A DNA stretch of 64,000 nucleotides, taken from contig CP191519.1 of assembly GCA_050516505.1 (NCBI GenBank), forward strand, positions 1-64,000, written 5' to 3'. Origin of the DNA: Scandinavium ludwigii_A. GTDB lineage: Bacteria > Pseudomonadota > Gammaproteobacteria > Enterobacterales > Enterobacteriaceae. The position numbers were made by a program, and so were the translations under genes. This document shows, piece after piece, positions 8,293 through 16,186 of this stretch (positions are counted from its first letter, which is position 1; the number at the start of each line of letters is the position of its first letter). The notes under the pieces are model-generated. The model was not told where the DNA came from. It ran no database searches and saw only the letters and a program-made list of their open reading frames with translations.

Positions 8293-8338
8293 ACTGGACA
8301 GAATTACCTGAGAGTCCAATGTGGTGAGGGATTAATGA
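8293..8338 (+). repeat. GGAC...GTCC dispersed repeat (copy B)
   Basis: ACTGGACAGAATTACCTGAG, then AGTCCAATGTGGTG and AGGGATTAATG. It shares the GGAC and GTCC arms and the GTGGTG tail with copies A and F and ends at the stop of the next gene. Confidence 0.6.
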
Positions 8339-8775
8339 GAATAGGTAGTTGGTATATTGAGCTTGAGTCCAATCTCCTTTATGAGATTGTAGGTATTTTC
8401 CTTGCTGTTGCCAGCAAGTATTGAGGTGATCTCATTAAGGTTTTTCGCTGCCCCAAGAACTTCATATTTTGATGGTACAAACTTTATACCTACATAGTCT
8501 CTTTTGAGGCTGCTAGGCAAGGCTGAATACTTCGCCATTAACTGAGAAGCAGCGTCTTTCAAATCGTGGATGGTTTCATGATTGGCTCTAAAATTTGTTA
8601 TCGTCGCTTGCTCACGTAATAAAAGCGCTGTAATCCTCCCTAACTGTTCCCTGAATGATATATAAGGCTCAATGAATCTTTTTGCGATGAGCTGACCAGC
8701 AACAAAAACGGTTACCCCGGTGAGAACGGTTACGGCAGCAGACGAACTCATAATTGTACCTAGAGACTGAATCAT
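8332..8775 (-). CDS. Hypothetical membrane-anchored protein
   Basis: The 147-residue protein starts MIQSLGTIMSSSAAV, has one transmembrane helix (about residues 10-27, VLTGVTVFVAGQLIAKRF) and a helical cytoplasmic remainder. The frame extends upstream to a TTG at 8838, but that part is repeat copy C read backwards, so I chose the ATG at 8775. No family is recognised. It is bracketed by repeat copies B and C. The layout recalls single-pass phage-defence or inhibitor proteins, but nothing in the sequence proves this. Confidence 0.5.
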   Translation of the reverse strand: MIQSLGTIMSSSAAVTVLTGVTVFVAGQLIAKRFIEPYISFREQLGRITALLLREQATITNFRANHETIHDLKDAASQLMAKYSALPSSLKRDYVGIKFVPSKYEVLGAAKNLNEITSILAGNSKENTYNLIKEIGLKLNIPTTYSH

Positions 8776-8811
8776 GGGGGGATATCCTATCTGGAGGGTA
8801 ACGGCCTGTCT

Positions 8812-8841
8812 ACTGGACACAATAACCTGAACGTCCAATGC
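8812..8841 (+). repeat. GGAC...GTCC dispersed repeat (copy C)
   Basis: ACTGGACACAATAACCTGA, then ACGTCCAATG. This is a short copy without the GTGGTG tail. Confidence 0.6.
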
Positions 8842-8871
8842 TAATGATAGTTAAGCTATCGGAGTGATAAA

Positions 8872-8991
8872 ATGTGGATTCTTAGCGGTGGGCCTGTTGA
8901 AAAGGGCTGTATGGTCGTCATGATCTGGCTGGTCGTGATTGTAACCGTTCTAAACTGGATAGTTGATTTAGTTCAGTGGTTGAAGGGATGA
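8872..8991 (+). CDS. 39-residue single-pass membrane protein
   Basis: The short frame MWILSGGPVEKGC... has a strong hydrophobic core (MVVMIWLVVIVTVLNWIVDL) and ends WLKG. ATCGGAGTG lies six or so bases before the ATG, a good ribosome-binding site. It occupies the whole space between repeat copies C and D. Small membrane peptides of this type include type I toxins, but no antisense RNA is evident. The function is unknown. Confidence 0.55.
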   Translation: MWILSGGPVEKGCMVVMIWLVVIVTVLNWIVDLVQWLKG

Positions 8992-9009
8992 GGTTATGAG
9001 TGGTCTCTG

Positions 9010-9055
9010 ATGGACAGAAACACCTGAACGTTCAATGTGAGGCGAAGATTACTGT
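9010..9055 (+). repeat. GGAC...GTCC dispersed repeat (copy D)
   Basis: ATGGACAGAAACACCTGAAC, then GTTCAATGTGAGGCGAAGATTACTG. The right arm is GTTC where the others have GTCC. The GCGAAGATTAC tail is shared with copy F. Confidence 0.6.
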
Positions 9056-9110
9056 TGCAGTCTAATCCGTTATCATAGACCGCACCGTTTGAGGAGAACA
9101 CTGGGACGCT

Positions 9111-9926
9111 ATGATTTATCACTATACAGATTTGAATGCTGCAACATCGATAGCAAATAATGCTCAGATGTGGCTGACCGATTATCGATTCCTGAATGAT
9201 AAAGAGGAATTTAAGGAAGGATTTGAGGTTTTGCTTGAGGCGCTAGAAGCATATCACGACTATTCTGATAAATACTGTCATGAATTTTTCGATACTGTTT
9301 CAAGAGCAGTGGAATTTATACGTGATGATAACTTCTCAAATTTAGAAGGAAATAACATATTTGTATCATCATTCAGTAAAACCCCCGATTTGTTGAGCCA
9401 GTGGCGAAGTTATGGAATGTATTGTCTAGAGCTAGACGCCGATTTTTTCAGGGAAGATGAAGTATCTGTACTCGAATGCATCTATTTACATGACAGAAAA
9501 GAGGCTCTTGATAAAGCAGATTTAATTATTTGCAATGAATTTATGCCAGTGCTATTTGAAATATGGAAGGAAAATAGACCATATTTGATAGATCTAACAC
9601 TGAGTTCATTGCTCGAGATTCATGCTCTTTCATTCAAACATGCAGCTTTTGTTGATGAGGATGAAGTCAGGTTTGTACTGAGTTGTGATCCAGATGATGA
9701 AAGAATTAAATTTCGGGGGAAAGGGCAATTATTAATACCGTATGTATCCTTTGATTTTAATCCTGAATTATTGAAAACGATAACCGTTGGTCCTGTTGAT
9801 AATCAGGATTTGGCCTATGAATCTTTATGTATGTTCGCAAGAAAAATTAAACGTAAAGTACGGGAAGGTAACATCGAATATGATTTGTTTATTGAAAAAT
9901 CAGAGGTTCCTTACAGAAGTATCTAG
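9111..9926 (+). CDS. DUF2971 family protein
   Basis: The 271-residue protein has the DUF2971 signature: YHYTD at residues 3-7, a WLTDYRFLNDKEEFKEG segment, then SFSKTPDLLSQWRSYG (87-102) and a late H-x-F...DE-x-R-F block. The family is widespread next to phage-defence and mobile genes, and its biochemical activity is not established. It is followed after 52 bp by another gene on the same strand, so the two probably form one unit. Low G+C and the flanking repeats D and E suggest acquired cargo. Confidence 0.8.
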   Translation: MIYHYTDLNAATSIANNAQMWLTDYRFLNDKEEFKEGFEVLLEALEAYHDYSDKYCHEFFDTVSRAVEFIRDDNFSNLEGNNIFVSSFSKTPDLLSQWRSYGMYCLELDADFFREDEVSVLECIYLHDRKEALDKADLIICNEFMPVLFEIWKENRPYLIDLTLSSLLEIHALSFKHAAFVDEDEVRFVLSCDPDDERIKFRGKGQLLIPYVSFDFNPELLKTITVGPVDNQDLAYESLCMFARKIKRKVREGNIEYDLFIEKSEVPYRSI

Positions 9927-9978
9927 GTAATATTAAATCAAGAAGAGTGGTCACGTTCATGTTTATTAAGGAGTTGGT

Positions 9979-10800
9979 ATGCTAGGTGCTTCATTTCAAC
10001 AGTTTTCGATAGAGGCGCTTCTGGCAAGTGCTTCACTACGCGGTGGGCTGACAGCATTGAATAAATGCAAATATCATGACAAAGGCAGCTTCTATAATGC
10101 TTTTTTTCAGCTATCAATTGGGTTGGAGCGATTTTTTAAAATCATTTATGTTGTTCAGTATATGATTGAAAATGATTTGAATAAACCATCATATAGTCAG
10201 TTGAGGAAACTAGGTCATGACATAAGTGTTTTACATCAAAATGCCGTGACTGTTGCAATGAAATACGAAAAACATGATAAAGACAGATGGGTTTTAAATG
10301 ATGAGCAATCTAAAATATTAACAATGCTATCGGAGTTTGGGAAAGAAACGAGATATTATAATTTAAATACTATTGTTGAAGATAAGAAAGCAATAAACGA
10401 TCCTCTTGAACAATGGAGTGATATTTTAGAATGTTGCTACTGGAAACACATTTCATCAGCTAAAAGAGAACGGCTGACTAAAGAAGTAATAGCATGGGCT
10501 GAGAGAAATAGACTGTATGGATTTACTAACCAGTTTGGTCTCGATGGTCATATTATGACGCATGTGGATCAGTATCTACTGAACTGGAAAGTAAACAAAA
10601 TTTCACCATGTATAGTATGGGAAATAATTAGCATGTTGCATCCGTATTACTTTCTGCTAATCTCATTGCGAGATACTGTGCAGCTAAAGGAACAAGATAA
10701 AGGAATTAAAGACCCTTTAGTACCATATTTCCATGAAATATTCCCATATTTCCTTTCAGATCGTGCAAGAGCGAAAAATCGAAGAAATTGGCTTGTTTAG
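9979..10800 (+). CDS. Hypothetical protein, partner of DUF2971 (possibly HEPN-like)
   Basis: The 273-residue all-helical protein is preceded by AAGGAG. No family is firmly recognised. Features include GLERFFKII (48-56), LRKLGHDI (75-82) and ETRYYNLN (123-130). This spaced pattern resembles distant HEPN-like or abortive-infection proteins, but the canonical R-x4-6-H motif is not clear. It is the second gene of a likely operon with the DUF2971 gene and ends 13 bp before repeat copy E. Confidence 0.6.
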   Translation: MLGASFQQFSIEALLASASLRGGLTALNKCKYHDKGSFYNAFFQLSIGLERFFKIIYVVQYMIENDLNKPSYSQLRKLGHDISVLHQNAVTVAMKYEKHDKDRWVLNDEQSKILTMLSEFGKETRYYNLNTIVEDKKAINDPLEQWSDILECCYWKHISSAKRERLTKEVIAWAERNRLYGFTNQFGLDGHIMTHVDQYLLNWKVNKISPCIVWEIISMLHPYYFLLISLRDTVQLKEQDKGIKDPLVPYFHEIFPYFLSDRARAKNRRNWLV

Positions 10801-10813
10801 CCACAATACAATT

Positions 10814-10846
10814 GCTGGACAGAATATAATTACTGTCCAGTAAAGT
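10814..10846 (+). repeat. GGAC...GTCC dispersed repeat (copy E)
   Basis: GCTGGACAGAATATAATTAC, then TGTCCAGTAAAGTG. Here the arms are longer, CTGGACAG against CTGTCCAG, a perfect 8-bp inverted repeat. This suggests that the ability to pair is retained while the loop drifts. Confidence 0.55.
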
Positions 10847-10877
10847 GAAAGAGTAATAATCGCATAGCCTCTGAGTA

Positions 10878-11351
10878 TCAAATGATCTCTGGCTCCAGCC
10901 ACGCAGTAATGTCATTGGCACCGTTGATAAAATCGAACAGGATAATCAATTGCTCTAATGCAAAACTGGCATGAGCTAATTCTCTCTCGAAAGAGTGCAT
11001 CATTCCTACTCCTTCCAGAAGCTGCTGAGTAAGAGCAAAATTGGCGAGGAACTCATGCGCCATAGTATTACGCTGATCCTTGAAGGACTTAAGGAAATCA
11101 TTGTAGTCAGACCGGAGTCCAAGCTTCTCAAGTTCTACGCGTGTTTGTCCTAAAGTCTTTCTTTCCAGTTCCTCTTCTGTGAGGGAATAGCCTGGAAGAG
11201 AAACAAGGAGTTTTTTCAGACCGAACTCTAGCAACTGGGCTTTACCCATAAATATGCCATAACGCTCAAGGAATGGTTTGCCCTCATAAATTTTCATCCC
11301 GGCAAAAATCTTGTCTTGAAACTCCTTCCCGGCCAGCTCTTCGTTATCCAT
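10878..11351 (-). CDS. HEPN-domain-like protein
   Basis: The 157-residue helical protein carries KDQRNTMAHE at residues 91-100, which fits the R-x4-H signature (Arg94, His99) of HEPN ribonuclease domains. The helix before it (LEKLGLRSDYNDFLKSF) fits the fold. HEPN proteins are usually RNase toxins paired with a nucleotidyltransferase antitoxin, but no MNT gene is adjacent, so this one is an orphan or uses a different partner. A good AAAGGG precedes the start. It lies between repeat copies E and F. Confidence 0.6.
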   Translation of the reverse strand: MDNEELAGKEFQDKIFAGMKIYEGKPFLERYGIFMGKAQLLEFGLKKLLVSLPGYSLTEEELERKTLGQTRVELEKLGLRSDYNDFLKSFKDQRNTMAHEFLANFALTQQLLEGVGMMHSFERELAHASFALEQLIILFDFINGANDITAWLEPEII

Positions 11352-11432
11352 CTGTTTTCCCTTTACATTTGTGAGTTATGATTCTGTAAGAAAATGATGT
11401 TATGCGAATACAACTTTAATATCTATATGTAC

Positions 11433-11625
11433 ATATGAACAGAAACACCTGAACATCCAGATAGGTGCGAAGATTACGTAACGGGGAAGGTTTGCCAACA
11501 GTTCTGCGATCGGTAGCGTGTTCGGGGAGAGCTTTACGCCAGCATTTTTTAATCTGGCCGCCCATCTGCAAGGGCTTGCATGCCAGCAATGGATAGAATC
11601 ACCTGAAAGTCCAATTTGATGCAGG
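11433..11625 (+). repeat. Long tandem copies of the GGAC...GTCC repeat (copies F1 and F2)
   Basis: F1 (11433-11478) has GAACAGAAACACCTGAACATCC and the GTGCGAAGATTACG tail. It continues to 11590 with the same 110-bp extension as copy A, and F2 (11588-11625, GATAGAATCACCTGAAAGTCC) follows directly. Two cores thus bracket one extension. The stretch 11352-11895 contains these and no gene I can support. Confidence 0.6.
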
Positions 11626-11895
11626 GAATAAAACGAGAGGCGTTAAAAAAGATGCTGATGCGACCTAGTTTTGGGGGCTTTGTGTATACATATCTTTTAC
11701 ATTTCGTCCCTCCAGGTGCACGGGAATTGAACAGAAAACGAGAAAGCAGCTGGCGCATGCTGTCATTAACTTGTGAGCTGCTCGAACACGTCAACAGTAG
11801 AGCTGAACAGAATGACGTTATGCAGGACGAAAAATGAAACCATTACCATACTCTGGTAAGATATGGTCTACACATCATGTAAGGACACAGTTCAA

Positions 11896-12558
11896 ATGAC
11901 AGAGTGGCTTAATACTAATCTTGGTTCCGATACAGCTACATATCTAGGCTTATTTGCGGGGGTTATCGCACTGTTCATCGGTGGGAATATATATATAAAA
12001 CGGAAGCGAAATAAAATTACACAAAAAGCAAAAAACATTCACGGTAATGTCAGTCAGGCAGGTCGGGATATAAATAATTACCACACAGCAAATGATTCTG
12101 AGAACAACCAGCTAAAAAAAAAGTATGAACATGACCTAAAAATTATCGAACAAATACTGGAAATGTTACCTTATGAAGATACTTTAGGATGGGTTGAGCA
12201 GAGCTATATTGCTGGGTTGCCGCGTGACGTCTGCTTGAATATGGAAAAGGCTGAGAAGTTCAGTGGTGAGAACTACCGGTTGTTTAACACCGAAGTGCAT
12301 AACGCCAAAGATGCTTTTATTGAAGCTATGAGATTGTTTCTAAATAGTACATTGGAATTTTTGAGTATCGATTATCCTGACAGAGTTCCTGTGATGCTGA
12401 GTCTTCCCCATGATTGGAAACATAAAGGTGAACAATCAGAGAAAGCATTCCGCACACATCAGCAAAACTTACGGGAAACATCTAGTGAGATGATAGAACG
12501 CTATAAGGATTTTGTCAGAACTATCAAGGTTCAGGAATTTATCACCGATAAATTTTAA
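11896..12558 (+). CDS. Membrane-anchored protein with a QAGRDI motif
   Basis: The 220-residue protein has an N-terminal transmembrane helix (about residues 15-33), a basic stretch, then GNVSQAGRDINNYH (50-63) and a helical C-terminal domain. The QxGRDI motif recurs as a short linker in predicted bacterial defence and signalling effectors, and its role is not established. I chose the ATG at 11896 because AAGGA lies upstream; an ATG at 11863 is also in frame. It lies between repeat copies F and G. Confidence 0.55.
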   Translation: MTEWLNTNLGSDTATYLGLFAGVIALFIGGNIYIKRKRNKITQKAKNIHGNVSQAGRDINNYHTANDSENNQLKKKYEHDLKIIEQILEMLPYEDTLGWVEQSYIAGLPRDVCLNMEKAEKFSGENYRLFNTEVHNAKDAFIEAMRLFLNSTLEFLSIDYPDRVPVMLSLPHDWKHKGEQSEKAFRTHQQNLRETSSEMIERYKDFVRTIKVQEFITDKF

Positions 12559-12605
12559 TGGTTTACGATTTATGGTGCTATAACCTGGCAGATTTTAAAT
12601 CCGAC

Positions 12606-12630
12606 CTCCAAGGCCCCATAAGGGGCTTTT
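12606..12630 (+). terminator. Rho-independent terminator
   Basis: GGCCCC-ATAA-GGGGC followed by TTTT, 48 bp after the stop of the QAGRDI gene. Confidence 0.7.
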
Positions 12631-12639
12631 ATGTGGGCA

Positions 12640-12676
12640 TTTGGACAGAAACACCTATATGTCCTGTATTGTGCGA
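12640..12676 (+). repeat. GGAC...GTCC dispersed repeat (copy G)
   Basis: TTTGGACAGAAACACCTATAT, split as GGACAGAAACACC plus ATGTCCTGT. This last copy lies just off the 3' end of umuC, so the run of modules starts at the umuC terminus. Confidence 0.55.
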
Positions 12677-12683
12677 TTCACAT

Positions 12684-13940
12684 TTACTTAATTGATGCGG
12701 TTGGCAATTCCTTCCAGCTTGTTGTGTACGCTGGAGACAACATGTCACGCTTCATTTTCCAGCTCTTATCGATCCCCTGGCCTGCAAACCACACCTTATT
12801 TCCGGCACCGTTAAGGCTATCGACCACTTTCATCAGTGCGGCACTGTTCACTCTGGGCGGCAATTCATCGAACAGGTCAATTTGACCCGGATCTGCGGTG
12901 AAGTCGTTCAGCATGATCCCCGCTTTCTGATACCTAAAACCATCCCGCCATACCTGATCCAGACACCGGACGGCTGCCGCGACAATATCGCGTGTGTCCT
13001 GGGTGGCCGTCATCAGTTTCTGACTCGAACTGTTACTGTAATATGGTTCGTCAGAAAAGGGACTGGTGCGCAAAAATACATTGATATGGCGGCAATACCG
13101 GCGCTCTGCCCGTAATTTCTCAGCTGCGCGTTCGGCATACTGGCAAACCGCCTCGTGCATCTGTTGCAGGGACGTGATCCGCTCGCCAAAGCTGCGGCTG
13201 CAAATTATTTGCTCCTTTGCAGGCAAAGCATCGACTGAAGTGCAGGAAATGCCGTTTAGCTCCCTGACTGTGCGCTCAACGGTCACGCCGAAATTTTTAC
13301 GGATGAAGGGTAGGTGTGAATCGGCCAGCTCGAGCGCCGTTTTAATACCGAGTGATTCAAGCCTGGTACTGAGCTTACGGCCTATCCCCCACACTTCCGA
13401 AACCGGAAGCAGTGCCATCAGCTTTCGTTGCCGGTGGCGTTCGTTCAGTACGACCACGCCCTGTGTTGCTGGCCATGTTTTGGCGGCGTGGTTGGCCAGT
13501 TTAGCCAGCGTCCGGGTTTGACTGATGCCGATACCACACGCCAGCCCCGTATGCTGGAAAACCGTGTCTTTCACGCGATGGCCAAAATCACTGAATGACT
13601 CACTGGCTTCGATGCCGCTTACTGTCAAAAATGCTTCATCAATACTGTAAATAGTCAGTTCCGCCGCGAGGCTCTCCAGAACAGAACAGACCCGTGCGCT
13701 CATGTCGCCGTACAACGCATAATTGGAGCTGAAGATGGCAACATTATTTCGACGGATCAGGTCTTTCACCTGGAAATAGGGTGCCCCGCGCTTTATGCCT
13801 AATGCCTTGGCGGGCTTATTCAGTGCCACACACGCCCCGTCGTTATTGGAAAGGACGCACACGGGCCGGTTCTTCAGGTCTGGCCGGAAAAGTTGCTCAC
13901 AGCTGGCATACATCGAATTTACGTCGCAGAGAAGATACAT
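12684..13940 (-). CDS. umuC: UmuC-like subunit of DNA polymerase V
   Basis: The 418-residue Y-family polymerase begins MYLLCDVNSMYASCEQLF, with the catalytic Asp of motif I. It continues with the motif III region IYSIDEAFL and the helix-hairpin-helix region GIGRKLSTRLESLGIKTA. The length matches chromosomal UmuC (422). It carries out error-prone lesion bypass with UmuD'. It is 7 bp downstream of umuD and under the same LexA box. Confidence 0.95.
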   Translation of the reverse strand: MYLLCDVNSMYASCEQLFRPDLKNRPVCVLSNNDGACVALNKPAKALGIKRGAPYFQVKDLIRRNNVAIFSSNYALYGDMSARVCSVLESLAAELTIYSIDEAFLTVSGIEASESFSDFGHRVKDTVFQHTGLACGIGISQTRTLAKLANHAAKTWPATQGVVVLNERHRQRKLMALLPVSEVWGIGRKLSTRLESLGIKTALELADSHLPFIRKNFGVTVERTVRELNGISCTSVDALPAKEQIICSRSFGERITSLQQMHEAVCQYAERAAEKLRAERRYCRHINVFLRTSPFSDEPYYSNSSSQKLMTATQDTRDIVAAAVRCLDQVWRDGFRYQKAGIMLNDFTADPGQIDLFDELPPRVNSAALMKVVDSLNGAGNKVWFAGQGIDKSWKMKRDMLSPAYTTSWKELPTASIK

Positions 13941-13947
13941 AGCGGGC

Positions 13948-14367
13948 CTACAGGAAATCGTGAACGCTGTGCGTCACCACGCCAAATATTTCCAGATCGT
14001 TTGGCGCGACATAAATCGGCGGATAGGCCGGATTCATCGGCATCAGACACAGGCTGGGGTGCAGACACAGGCGCTTGACCGTGAACTCCGACTCCACGGA
14101 GGCAATGACAATGCTGTTGTGTTCGGGTTTTACCGCTCGATCCACGACCAGCAAGTCTCCTGACTGGATACCGCATTCAACCATAGAGTCACCGGTTGCC
14201 CGGACAAAGTAAGTTGCAGACGGATGCCGGATACAGTAATCGTTCAGATCGAGAGTTTTTTCGATATAGTCCTGGGCCGGGCTTGGAAAGCCAGCCGCAC
14301 AACCATATGAAAATAATGGTGTTTTGTGTGAGGACTCCAGTCTGGGAGTGATGAGTTCAAGAGCCAT
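13948..14367 (-). CDS. umuD: UmuD-like protein, self-cleaving polymerase V subunit
   Basis: The 139-residue LexA/UmuD-family protease has a cleavage site aligning at Ala25-Gly26 (CAAGFPSP), nucleophile Ser61 in TGDSM and base Lys98 in FTVKRL. RecA filaments trigger cleavage to UmuD', which joins UmuC. It is the first gene of the umuDC operon and starts about 19 bp from a LexA box. Plasmid copies of this pair are also known as impAB, mucAB and samAB. Confidence 0.95.
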   Translation of the reverse strand: MALELITPRLESSHKTPLFSYGCAAGFPSPAQDYIEKTLDLNDYCIRHPSATYFVRATGDSMVECGIQSGDLLVVDRAVKPEHNSIVIASVESEFTVKRLCLHPSLCLMPMNPAYPPIYVAPNDLEIFGVVTHSVHDFL

Positions 14368-14385
14368 AAATGCGTACCACTAAGC

Positions 14386-14401
14386 CTGTATGTATATACA
14401 G
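14386..14401 (-). promoter_or_regulatory. LexA box of umuDC
   Basis: CTGTATGTATATACAG fits the CTGT-N8-ACAG consensus exactly, and its position in front of umuD is typical for SOS control. Confidence 0.92.
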
Positions 14402-14719
14402 TATAAATGGACGCGCTGATTTTTCAATACGTACCCTCTCAGGCCCTGGTTCTAAGAGAGGCGCGAAACCATGCCAGAGTTTACTCAATGGCCAGCCGCG
14501 CCGGAGACGTTCGCGAAGCGAATCAACGTTGTAAAACAGGCACGCTAACCCCCTCAGCCCTGCAAAGCCAAAGCACTGTTTCAGCCTGCACGGTAACGGA
14601 TTCGCCCCCCTGAAGGGGCGCAGTTGACGCGGACGCCTGCGACCGGAACGCCGTAGCGCAGCTGCGGGGCGGTGTACTGCGGTAGCCTGCCAGCAGGCTG
14701 ACGGGCGTACCCTCCTGTC
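14402..14719. other. Intergenic region with hairpins between umuD and trbB
   Basis: I see no gene here. It contains a 6-bp stem CCTCTC/GAGAGG (14435-14461), a stem CGCCCC-CCTGAA-GGGGCG (14603-14620) and a third dyad around GCCTGCCAGCAGGC (about 14686-14700). The last two probably help to end the minus-strand trbB transcript. Confidence 0.5.
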
Positions 14720-15664
14720 TCAATGGAAATACTGAAGCTGGTAGTTCTGGCCATCGCATCCCGTCACTCTGGCCAGCTCTTCAATTTTGCGGCCATCAGC
14801 GGTCTTTTTGATGAACACAACCCAGTTAATCGTGGCGGCAATGACTTTCCGGTTAACCGTCGTGGCCACTTCTTCAATACACTGCTCGATGCGCTCCAGT
14901 CCAAGGGCTGCACTGTTGGCGTGAACGGTGGCCAGCCCGCCAGGGTGGCCGGTGTTCCATGCCTTCAGCAAATCGAGGGCTTCCCCTCCGCGCACCTCCC
15001 CGACCAGAATGCGGTCGGGGCGATAGCGCAGGGTGACACGCAGCAGGCGACCCATACTGACCCCGGCTTTCTCCGATGTACGCATGATGACGCTGTTCTG
15101 TGCTGCACACTGGATTTCGTTGGTGTCCTCCAGAATGATGATCCGGTCGTGTTCGTTATGCCGGACCATGGCATCAATGATGGCATTGGCCAGGGTGGTT
15201 TTACCCGAGCCGGTACCGCCGACGATAAGCATGTTTTCTCTGGCCGATATTGCGCCTCTGAGAACCTCCAGCTGCGTGACCGTCAGGGTGTTCACATCCA
15301 GGTACTCGTCCAGAGTAAACAGGCGGGTCGCCTTTTTACGGACAGTGAAGGTGGTCTGTGGGGTAAGGGGCGGGACAATGCCTTCGAAACGGGAACCGTC
15401 GGTCGGGAGTTCACATTCCAGGACCGGGTTTTCAGCGTCGATGATTTCCCCGTGATAGTGCGCGATGGAGCGGATCAGGATACTGGCGTCTTCAGGGGTG
15501 ACCTGGCTATGCCGGTACATTGGCCGTCCAAATTCCTCGACCCATAGCCAGCCATCGCCATTCAGCATCAGCTCAATAACATGGTCATTATTCAGCAAAG
15601 GTAACAGGCCGGTGCGGTCTAAGTGCGAAGTGAGAGAACGAATGGAACGATTATTATCAAACAT
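14720..15664 (-). CDS. trbB: TrbB/VirB11-like secretion ATPase
   Basis: The 314-residue hexameric traffic ATPase has Walker A GGTGSGKTT (about 149-157), an Asp box ILEDTNEIQC, Walker B RILVGEVRGGEAL and a His box GGLATVHANS. It powers substrate delivery and pilus assembly at the inner membrane. Here it is detached from the other trb genes and ends the traK-traL-traM unit near oriT, 9 bp after traM. In Ti and RP4 plasmids it leads the trb operon. Confidence 0.92.
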   Translation of the reverse strand: MFDNNRSIRSLTSHLDRTGLLPLLNNDHVIELMLNGDGWLWVEEFGRPMYRHSQVTPEDASILIRSIAHYHGEIIDAENPVLECELPTDGSRFEGIVPPLTPQTTFTVRKKATRLFTLDEYLDVNTLTVTQLEVLRGAISARENMLIVGGTGSGKTTLANAIIDAMVRHNEHDRIIILEDTNEIQCAAQNSVIMRTSEKAGVSMGRLLRVTLRYRPDRILVGEVRGGEALDLLKAWNTGHPGGLATVHANSAALGLERIEQCIEEVATTVNRKVIAATINWVVFIKKTADGRKIEELARVTGCDGQNYQLQYFH

Positions 15665-15673
15665 GATGCGTCC

Positions 15674-16186
15674 TTAAAGCAGGAAATAAACCGCAGTGAC
15701 GGCAATAAACGCGCCGACAAGTACCCCAATACTGAGATCACGTATTGAAACTGACGGTCCGGGTGTGGGGTGAGGGGGATTAAGGTTTGTCACCGGCGAG
15801 GCCGGTGATGTGCTGTATAACTGATGTTTAATCTGGGCGGTTTGTTTTTCACTGATAACGCGGAAATCTTCTATATGCCGAAGACACACTTCTGAAACCG
15901 AGCGTTGAATGGATGCCGTCAGGTTCTTTTCGAAATACACCAGGATATCTGACAGGTTGTTGCGGAAATCCTCCTGCTGCTCAAGTATTTTGAATGACTG
16001 TTTTTTATAAAAACTGTTCAGTTCCGCTAGCAGGTAATTTAACGCAGCGGCGTTCGCCACTGCGGTATGCAATACCGGTTCGCTTAGCGCAATGATGCCA
16101 TATTTAGCGGATAGGATATTTTTCATCTTCTCCGCAATATCGACATCCTTTAATGACAGTTCCTGCTCGATAATTTTTTCAGCCAT
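15674..16186 (-). CDS. traM: TraM-like transfer protein
   Basis: The 170-residue protein has a long helical coiled-coil-like body, a proline-rich linker (NPPHPTPGPS) and one C-terminal transmembrane helix (SIGVLVGAFIAVTAVYFLL), so it is probably tail-anchored in the inner membrane. Position and size match TraM of the IncP traK-traL-traM leader. Primary similarity to RP4 TraM is weak, so the name rests on synteny. It overlaps the traL stop by TAATG. Confidence 0.6.
   Translation of the reverse strand: MAEKIIEQELSLKDVDIAEKMKNILSAKYGIIALSEPVLHTAVANAAALNYLLAELNSFYKKQSFKILEQQEDFRNNLSDILVYFEKNLTASIQRSVSEVCLRHIEDFRVISEKQTAQIKHQLYSTSPASPVTNLNPPHPTPGPSVSIRDLSIGVLVGAFIAVTAVYFLL

Noticed and set aside
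7697..12676. GGAC...GTCC repeats as integron attC sites
   Set aside because: There is no GTTRRRY/RYYYAAC core pair and no integron integrase in the window.
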